A stretch of DNA of 64,000 nucleotides, taken from the NCBI GenBank assembly GCA_023213315.1, contig JAKCPI010004370.1, positions 62,001 to 126,000 on the forward strand, given 5' to 3'. Shown here one piece after another: positions 56,281-64,000 of this stretch. The first letter of the stretch is position 1, and each line of letters starts with the position of its first letter. Below the pieces are notes generated by a model. It saw only the letters and a program-made list of their open reading frames with translations, did no database searches and was not told the origin of the DNA. The stretch comes from Euborellia annulipes (lineage: Eukaryota; Arthropoda; Insecta; Dermaptera; Anisolabididae). The translations under genes were made by a program, and so were the position numbers.

Positions 56281-56965
56281 AAAAATCTGGTGTGACTGGC
56301 GCATAGCACACAACTTTCTCTTACCTTCGGTAATCGAAAGTTGTGCACTGTGCTTGTCACACCAGATTTTTTGTGTCGACATGTATTTAGTTCCCGGCAG
56401 TAGGGAATATTTGAATTCAGATGTAAAATTTATAAGTATGGGAAAATATTTATATTTTGTTACCATGGCAACCATTTCTCCTATCTTTCCTATGAAATAC
56501 AAGAGTAAAGTGGTCTTCAGAAGATTTCAATCACAAAATTAGAATATACATTTTAAAGAGCATCTAAAAAATAATTGATTTTTGAATTTTAAAAAAAAAA
56601 TCGTTGGAGCAAATTTTGAGAAAATCGAAAAAAACTGAAAAAGTACATCAGTAAAGTACTAGTACTCTTTGGCCGATTTTGATTAAAAGCTTATTTTTCC
56701 GGTCCCGGGGGTTGTTTAACTTAAATATAAAATTTCAACCTCATAGCTCAATTCCTTCATGCTTAAAATTGAACACACACACACCCACCCACCCACCCAC
56801 CCACCCACCCACCCACAGACAGACCATGTCGCGAAAACCACTTTTTTGGATTCAGGGGACCTCAAAACGTGAAGATCCATCAAAATCTCGACATCGAATT
56901 TTTGACATGAAACCAATACTTTCTCTCTATATATATATTACATATATACATAGGTAAGAGAAAGT
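56281..56965 (-). mobile_element. Hairpin-terminated repeat with verified ends
   Basis: The insert starts at the hairpin (ATCTGGTGTGAC, 56285) and ends GGTAAGAGAAAGT. The matching site in 9753-10858 reads, on its reverse strand, AAGCGAGAAAAATTCATTTC without the insert. Only a run of A (AAAAA) is repeated at the two ends. It contains a (CCCA)n run where other copies have (CA)n. Confidence 0.9.
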
Positions 56966-57423
56966 AAAAATTTATTTCATTTGAATTGGCTATCAATCAT
57001 TTGAAATAAATAGAGATGGGGTTTAAATGGCCTTAGATGCCGAAAAAGAGCTTGGACAAATAAAAAAAAAAAAATTATAGATTATTTATATTTTTTCTCC
57101 TTTTTTCTAGTACTTAAATAATCTATAGATCTTTATAATAATAGTGGAGTGTCGGTCTATCCGTCCGTCTGTCTCGCTCTGTTTGGCCAACTTTCCGTTG
57201 GAATTTTGAAACCGAAATTTTGCAGTAGAGGACGTTATGGAGAGTCCAGGAAAAATACTCGGGTCCCGAAATTCCTACAATTTTTTTGAGTTATTAATTC
57301 ATAAAGTTACGATTTCTCCCATAGGAAATGTATAGAGAAATTTATGTATTTTTTGTATTCTATGAATGTAAACAAATCCTCAAGCAGGCACTTGATCAGA
57401 ATAGTAGTAATAATAATTTTTTT

Positions 57424-57480
57424 TGGGCTCGGATCCCAGGCAGTCCGATGATTTTATTTAAGCCATTTGGAGTGGCAGGC
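57424..57480 (+). mobile_element. SINE fragment
   Basis: The words GGGCTCGGATCCCAGGCAGT and GATTTTATTTAAGCCATTTG match the B box and body of the SINE family; cut after GCCATTTGG. Confidence 0.6.
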
Positions 57481-58310
57481 AAGGGCGCGGTTATTAAAAA
57501 ATAATTCTATAAAATTTTGCTTTGAGTATTTTTTTATTTTTTTTTCCTTGATTTACATTTGAAAAAAAAACCGGTTTAAAACCGGTTTACCGGTTTTCCG
57601 CTTTGTGAAAAACCGAAAAACCGGTTTTCAAAATTTTCCGGTTTTTTCCAAACCCTACTGGCAAGAATAGAGATGTGTAGAGCCGGATCTCTCAAGATAA
57701 GGATCTCTCTCTCTCTCTCTCCTTTGTCATTGAGGTTTGTGATGATATCATTGATATTTAATCATTCACCTAGAAGAGACGGCTATCGGATTTATTTTAT
57801 TTGTTGATCACTAAGAGAAGGAGAGAGAATAAAAAAGTAAATATTATTACAATTATTATAAAATAAAGAAGAATTATGAAAAAATAGTCATTAAAAAAAA
57901 AAAAAAAATACTGTAGGGAATCCCCTTAAAAATTTCCCATGACACACATGGCCAATTAACACAAAATTCGTCGTTTCAAGTACTGTGCATTTGCCAACCT
58001 CCTCACAGCAAGTGCTTAAATATTGGTGGCTAATTTCATGGGAATGATTGTATATGTTGCTAACTTCATTGTATATAAAATGCTACTTTGGGATAGTCTA
58101 CCTTTTTGTTTGTTTTTGTCCGAGAATAAATTTTATTTTACTCAACGAATTGTTATGAAAAGTGAGCTAGAGACAAACTTTATATACGAGTACATTATGG
58201 CTTCAAAAAAATCAGAAGATGAAAAAACCGCGATAATTTTATATTCAGATTTTTGAATTTTTAGATTTTTTTCCCTCAAGGAACTGCTGCACTCTGGAGG
58301 ATTAGTATTG

Positions 58311-58535
58311 AAAACACCAGTACACTCACTGTTCCAAAAAATGGACTTTTTGTTCTTTTACAAATACAAAGAAAGATATGATATTCTAAAAATATTTATT
58401 TTTTAATAATATATAATAAAGTTAGTGCTCGTGACCCGATGCTCAGAGAGGATACATTAGCTTCTCTTGGATAGGGTTCGCTTTTTAATTCAATTGAAGT
58501 GCATTTTTTTCGACCAGTGAGTGTACTTGTGTTTT
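58311..58535. mobile_element. MITE-like element, AAAACACCAGTACACTCACTG ends
   Basis: The left end AAAACACCAGTACACTCACT and the right end AGTGAGTGTACTTGTGTTTT are inverted with one difference. It contains a fragment of the CGTGACCC...TTAGCTTCTC module. Non-coding. Confidence 0.65.
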
Positions 58536-60373
58536 TTCTTTGCTGACGTTTTTGTTAATAATTTCGTTAATAATTAACAGATTTTTACGAATGAATGATT
58601 TTTAGAAAGCCAAAGAACTATAGAATATCGTAAATATATGTTTTTTTGCATTCAGGGATATCTAAAATTGTATTAGGGGTGACCAAAGCAAAAAAAAATC
58701 TTGAAAATTTCGATTTTTCTAAACTTTAAGCCGTTTGCGGCACGTTTAAATGACCTCCGATTGGAATGAAACTTAAAATTTATATGTATTCTAACTATCT
58801 GCATAATTTGACGGGGTGTCCCGTTAAAAATAATTTGAACATTTTAAATAAAAGCCGTTTTAGAGCCCATTTTCGACTAAAATCTATTTTGCTCTATATC
58901 TCTAAAACTGTGCCTGATGGAAAAATTCTAGCTACATATCTGAATTCAGAATGAAAAAATGCACTAGATTCACTAATCAGATTTCTTGTCGACTAGTGTA
59001 ATTATAATTGAATAATAGATAAGGCAGCTAGCCTTCTTTATCGTTTGTTTCCCAGATGCAACGCACGCCTACCGATGCCTATGCCTTTACGTTTTCTACT
59101 TATTTGCACTTTGACAATTCCTATTCATATTTTTTTTCTTCTTCTTCTTCTTCTTCTCCTTAACTCTTTTCCTTATATGTTGAGATACAAAATCTAATAA
59201 AATATCAGACAATGACTTATAAACTTGTGAATCTTATTTATAGCCTATTCAAATTATAATACTTATTTTTTTTACTAGACTTTACTATATAAATAAAGTT
59301 TTTTTTAATAATAATTCCAAATATCTTAAATCGTAATTCGGAATTTTTTCTTTTTGTTTTGAAGGTTCCTTTAGAAGGAGAAATATTCATCAAGGTGCGA
59401 TCAATAACAACAAAATTACCGGTACATAATAAAATTGCCGCTCGGGCCCGCCACACTTTTGCAACGATTTTTTAGACAATTAATGTACAAATTTGGCTCA
59501 TTAAAAATTAGATACAACCCCTTAACTATTTAAAAAATTATATATTTTATAAACACCTATCTTTATATTCCTATGAATTTTATTATTTTTAGTATTTATG
59601 AATAGATTGGCTTTACTTTTCATAAGGTGAAATAGAAATCAATGCTTTTCAATGGGAACATTGATCTTCAGGGCCTCATCATTTGGGGGTTTGTGAACTT
59701 TAGAGTTTTTCTTATTTCTTTAAGGGAGTGTAAAATTTCATTTCGAAATTCGAAAGGGAAGTTAGTCAAAGAGAGCAGGACAGGTGGACATGATTGAATT
59801 ATACCTGGTATATACCGTATAAAATATTGTTGTTATTGCTCATACCTAGTACAGTGGTTTTTTCTTCAATAGGCAATGTGAGTAAAGGCGGGTGGCCAAC
59901 TGTTCAGGCGCACATCGATGGTGCGGTTGAGTTCGCCCCTATTGGGCACCATGCAAGCCAGGTTCCCAATTGAATATGAAAATATAGTGTTTGGCATTGA
60001 CAATTATCATCAGCGAGATTAGTGGGACTTATCTGAGAGATGAGAGGAGTGAATTTCTGAAATTGTCTTCAAAAAATGCCATCGCACGTTTGAATCCGCC
60101 TTTTTTCTGGGGCAAGGGCCAAATTCTTTATTTTTCTCGATTAATCCATTACAATGTTTATTAATTTTACTTCTTCTATCTTTTCCTTATCCCTATGTGG
60201 GGTCGGCAAAATTAATTTATTACCCGTCTCACGGCCTGACGCTTGATATGAAAAAGGGGAAAAAAGGCTGTGAGCCTTAGCTCAAGTAACTCGTGGTCGC
60301 CATACACGTACTCACTACAAGTGAGCCCCTGAGTGGGATGTTTATAAATTTTACATCTTCAGAAAATAAATAC

Positions 60374-60450
60374 ACAAAAAATCTGGTGTGACAACTGGCA
60401 CACGCAACTGATATATGGAAGGCCTAATTGAAAGTTGTGTGCTGTAAAAA
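60374..60450 (+). repeat. Diverged hairpin unit
   Basis: AAAATCTGGTGTGACAACTG and AATTGAAAGTTGTGTGCTG retain parts of both arms of the hairpin; the rest of the element is absent. Confidence 0.5.
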
Positions 60451-60586
60451 GGAATAAGGAGATCTCGGAGAAAATTAATATTTTGTATAGATCAATTAAA
60501 AAATAAATAATTTGAACAGGGTATATATTAATTTTCGCTTTTTGAGGTTGTGGCTGTGATGCGATTATAATAGAGAATTAGAGATA

Positions 60587-60942
60587 TCAGCCAAATTGGG
60601 ATGATCCAGGTTCAATAAAACTCCCAGAATAAGACGTTTCGGCCTGAATTTATTTGGCCATCTTTAGTTATTGGGCTATAAAATTGTGTACAGATATTAA
60701 CTAAATTTTACATTCTATTATTATAATATATTTTGTAAGTTGGTTGTGTTGGTTTTACTTACAATTATACACATAGTGCAAGTGCTCATGTGATTAAACC
60801 GGGATTTATCAATAATAATTTTTTTTTTTCGCTTCATACAAAATTATATGGCTTCTGTGCCCAAGCTCAGAGATAAACGTCTTAATCTGGGAGTTTTATT
60901 GAACCTGGATCATTCCAATTTGGCTGATATCTCCACTCCTCC
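60587..60942. repeat. Foldback repeat with degenerate hammerhead-like core
   Basis: The arms run from GATATCAGCCAAATTGGGAT to ATTCCAATTTGGCTGATATC. The minus-strand motif at 60628-60675 has CTAAAGA (core G5 lost), stem II GGCC/GGCC, GAAAC and GTC, with AATAA/TTATT as stem I. Confidence 0.7.
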
Positions 60943-61859
60943 ATTATTATAGTATTAATTTTCTTTATGATCTCTTTAAGAACAGTAGTATTCCTTTCTC
61001 AAGTAATTAAAAACAAAAGTGTTCTTCTTCTCAGTGCCGGATCACCAGACAACCCGCATCCCTGGCCCTGATCACACCCATTAGCCCAATCTATAACAAA
61101 TTTTAATTTCATTTTTCATTTTTAATAGGCTTCTCTTTAATTTTATATTTTTACATGTCCAGTAGTAGGAAGCTACAGACTGGATTGATTGATAGACGAG
61201 TCACTCTCCTCTCATCTCCTCGATTGGTGACCGACCGGTGCGCGTTTCTGGTTGCTCCGGTTTTGCTGTCAACCATCCAGCGACTCGGTCATTCAATTCA
61301 TTCAATTGAAATTGTCTTTAAAAAAAAGAGAGGAATTTAAGTAGATCTCAGTTTAAAAAAAAAAAAGAAAAATCCGCTAAATTGATTATGACAAAAATTT
61401 AAATCCGTTTGTCGGCTCTGTTAAAAAATTACAGAAAATCCCATCAAGTTAACTGCTTAATTAAAAAAAAAACTAATGAACTGGAACATAACTTAAAAAA
61501 AAAAAATTTTATGGATTAAAAGAATTAGTTAGCTAGAGTGGAGATTATAAAATATTACTTAAGCAACCAAATTAGAAACCCTTCCCGTCGAATTCAAATA
61601 AATCTCAATGCAAAGAAGATAAATTTTCCACCTGCCCGCTTTACTTTCCAATCAATATATCATACACATCCGAAAAGTATTATTATCGTGAAAAACCTAC
61701 CCCCTCCCCCAATTTTTTATATATCTTTACGTTTCAGGTCATAAGGACCTCAGAAAGAAAAAAATTCTTTTGATACACAGCCATGACAATCAAGACTTGT
61801 TGTGTCCAGCCCTTGACCAACCACTTTCATAACAATCGAGTTGAGTAAAACAGGATTTA

Positions 61860-62104
61860 TACTATAAAAACGAAATAAGTCCCGTGACCCGTGGCTCTGA
61901 GAGAAGACATGTCTGGTCCCGAGTTCGCTTTCCTACCGGAGCGAGGAGAACACACACACACACACACACACTCAGACCAATTTGCGGGGTCCACTTTTTT
62001 GGACACAGGGGACCTCAAAACATGAATATCCATCAAAATCTTGACATCGAATTTTTGACATGATCGCAATACTTTCTTTCTCTATATAGGGTAAGAGGAA
62101 GTAA
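61860..62104 (-). repeat. Module plus truncated hairpin-terminated repeat
   Basis: The CCCGTGACCCGTGGCTCTGA module (61880-61950) is followed by (CA)n and the standard end section (CACTTTTTTGGACACAGGGG ... GGTAAGAGGAAGT). Confidence 0.65.
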
Positions 62105-62491
62105 AAACGAAGTTACAAATTGTTTCCTCGCCATAAAGCCATTAAATGATGTATTCCATATACAATGACAAAAAATGACATCTGAATTTCTAACAACTTT
62201 TACCATGATAAATTTGCCAAAATGTCCGGCCTCCTCTCCTAAAATTGTCTTCTACATCGACCCTTGAACCATTTATTATTATATAAATTTTTCTTAAGGC
62301 TTGAAAAAGGCAGCAAAACAAATTCAGTATTCAGAGACGACGTTTCGAACACACATCAGGACAGAACGAAAGTCACATCTCAAAACAATCATACAAAGAC
62401 GAATACTGGTGATACTTCTATAAAAACTCTATTTTCCAAACAAAACGTATACTGTACAGTATTTAGCAGAGGTGTATAGCTGATTGTTATG

Positions 62492-62792
62492 TGTAAAGGT
62501 TTCTGGATTACCAATGAGCAAGCAGCTTTCAATTATATTTATTAATGTACCAGGGCCATTCGGTCGCATATAGGGCCAAGCCATTGGCAATATATTGATC
62601 CTCGAAAGGTTTTATTGTATTCATTCTAATTTGGTTATTAGATCTAGTGTATTAACAATGTCTTTAGCCTCTGGAGGATCAATATATTGACAATGGCTGG
62701 GCCCTATAAGTGACCGAAACGTCGGCCCTGGTACATTAATAAATATAATGGAAAGCTGCTTGCTCATGGGTAATCCAGAAATCTTTACACCT
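62492..62792. repeat. Foldback repeat of the GCCGACGTTTCGG family, degenerate cores
   Basis: The arms run from AAGGTTTCTGGATTACCAAT to ATCCAGAAATCTTTACAC. GAAACGTC remains on the right (62719-62726), but CTGANGA is lost. The arms are otherwise well mirrored (GGATCAATATATTG). Confidence 0.7.
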
Positions 62793-63649
62793 ACTAGTAT
62801 ATACTATAATTCAAACCCTTTAATAATTAACAAAAAATGACTCTTCATTCATTCGGATGATCCAATCTCTGAACCAAAAAGTTAATGTTCATAATAATCG
62901 GATTTCGAATCTAGAGTTGCAACACATCTCGAGTTCAAGTCCCTCTTGCCGTAAAAAAAAAATTGACCAACCATGGCTCCTCCTGGGGTTAGGAGCCACT
63001 TTAACTCAAATTGGCAAGTAAATTTGATTAAGAGAGACGTTTATATTTAATGACAACAGGTGTTATAATAAAGACATCTTTAAAATAATTATAGGGCAAT
63101 TTTACCTTTAAAGTGTCAGTGTATGAAAGGTGCTGAGCCAATAACAAAATCTCTAGCCAAATTCACTTGACAAGCAACACGCACGTTGTTGTTGTTGTTG
63201 TTCATTTCTCACTAAACGAAAATAAATAAATAACGAATGTATATATATAAACAAACGAGTAGCAGCAACAGCTGAACGGCAACTGAAAGCGCGTCGTCGT
63301 CCTGGAGAACGTCTGGACTAGGAGGCCCCTCTCCAGATCAAAGATGGGGGAGGGGGAGGGGGACAAACCCCTGGAGGGGGATGTAGATGGATCTGCCAAG
63401 GGCTTATGCCCTCTGGGCCATTCACTCACCATGTGTACCGCTAAGCACTCACTCACTCACTCACAAGGCGGACACCAGGACGGACGTTGCACTCAATAAG
63501 ATATCCCACCACCTGGTCAAGTCAATATTTTTTTTTTCTTTAATTAATACATTAAAAAAGAAAAAAAAGTTTGAAAGCTTTGGTGATTAAAGAGCATTTT
63601 TTGTTTTCAAGTATCTAGGTACACAAAATTTTTGTTTCTATTTTGTATT

Positions 63650-63840
63650 TAGACAGGGTTGTTTTTATATGTTTTGAACGCAAAGGAATCATGTTTTGAA
63701 CGCAAATAGCGTCCTTCCTGGGGCAATTGATTGTATCTGTATTGAATTGATAATACGTTGCCCTGAAAAAGGACGCGATTAGCGGTCGAAACATCGGTAA
63801 ATGCTCTTTGTCTTCTGACACCCTACTAAAAAATTAGATA
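63650..63840. repeat. Partial foldback of the same family
   Basis: It contains AAGGACGCGATTAGCGGTCG and GAAACATC on the plus strand and a mirrored GCGTCCTTCCTGGGGCAATT. The cores are degenerate (CTGAAAA). Confidence 0.5.
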
Positions 63841-64000
63841 AAAATTTACTATGGTTTTTGTCTAGTCCCCCCCCCATTCAGCTCATACTCAGCAACTATA
63901 CAATCACTACCACATCATTATTACAAAGTCAACCATATTATATAAAAGAATCACTGAGTATACCTCTTTTTCATTTTACTTACTACCCAGATACTGTGTA

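Larger units (their letters stand above)
56049..57657. mobile_element. hAT-type element with TAGGGTTTGGA ends (copy 2)
   Basis: Perfect 8-bp repeats CTGGCAAG flank it (56041-56048, 57658-57665). It is inverted relative to 9753-10858 and shares the ACCGGT-rich ends and an internal GGCCAACTTTCCGTTGGAAT region. It contains a complete hairpin-terminated repeat that is absent from copy 1. Confidence 0.9.
57670..64000. other. Right flank, nothing else coding recognised
   Basis: Apart from the repeats listed, 57670-58310, 58540-60360, 61000-61850 and 62800-63640 hold AT-rich sequence with (CT)n at about 57702, (TTC)n at about 59133-59157 and a GC-richer patch at 63280-63480. No exon with convincing splice signals was found. 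Confidence 0.4.

Noticed and set aside
63280..63480. Coding exon in the GC-richer patch
   Set aside because: The frames are short and low in complexity (GGGGGA runs, CACT repeats), with no convincing splice sites.
1..64000. CRISPR arrays, bacterial operons or plasmid features
   Set aside because: The DNA is eukaryotic (spliced gene, SINEs, MITEs); no regularly spaced direct repeats of CRISPR type were seen.

Overview
This window is eukaryotic nuclear DNA, very AT-rich and densely packed with transposable elements. The only well-supported host gene lies on the minus strand. Ten small exons between 21944 and 5922 splice together in consistent phase and encode about 545 residues of an intracellular I-set immunoglobulin protein of the titin / obscurin (UNC-89) / Stretchin-MLCK kind, a sarcomeric muscle family. 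The short introns, the Ser/Pro/Arg linkers between Ig domains, the MADF and Merlin remnants and the tRNA-derived SINEs all suggest an arthropod or another protostome; I cannot name the species. The gene is partial at both ends: the first visible exon starts inside an Ig domain, and the last ends in phase 1 with no stop codon.

Layout. 1-5.9 kb: no exons; hAT-type and other miniature elements, including a 1.5 kb foldback with a perfect 8-bp target duplication. 5.9-21.9 kb: the Ig gene, its introns filled with SINEs (three with 11-14 bp target duplications), hairpin-terminated repeats, foldbacks and hAT elements. 22-64 kb: no further Ig exon found (either a very large upstream intron or flanking DNA). 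It holds a degenerate Merlin transposase (42.1-42.7 kb), a MADF-like fragment (33.2 kb), an interrupted transposon-type ORF start (45.26 kb), a non-autonomous hAT element with its 8-bp duplication (39.97-40.84 kb), three palindromes of 0.9-1.7 kb, and a few weak coding candidates (34.8-35.8 kb plus strand; 52.0 kb minus strand).

The most interesting signal is a family of foldback repeats carrying motifs that match the hammerhead ribozyme core: CTGANGA, a stem II hairpin, GAAAC, a self-complementary ACGT that could act as a two-strand stem III, GTC, and flanks that pair as stem I. At least ten sites fit to different degrees; the clearest are at 26633-26679, 13086-13133 and 6792-6838. Two insertions of this family carry 13-14 bp target duplications. 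This suggests short retroelements derived from, or mobilised by, Penelope-like elements, which are known to carry hammerheads. A second strong observation is a filled-site / empty-site pair: two copies of one hAT element (9753-10858 and 56049-57657), one of which contains a complete 685 bp hairpin-terminated repeat, so that repeat's ends can be read directly.
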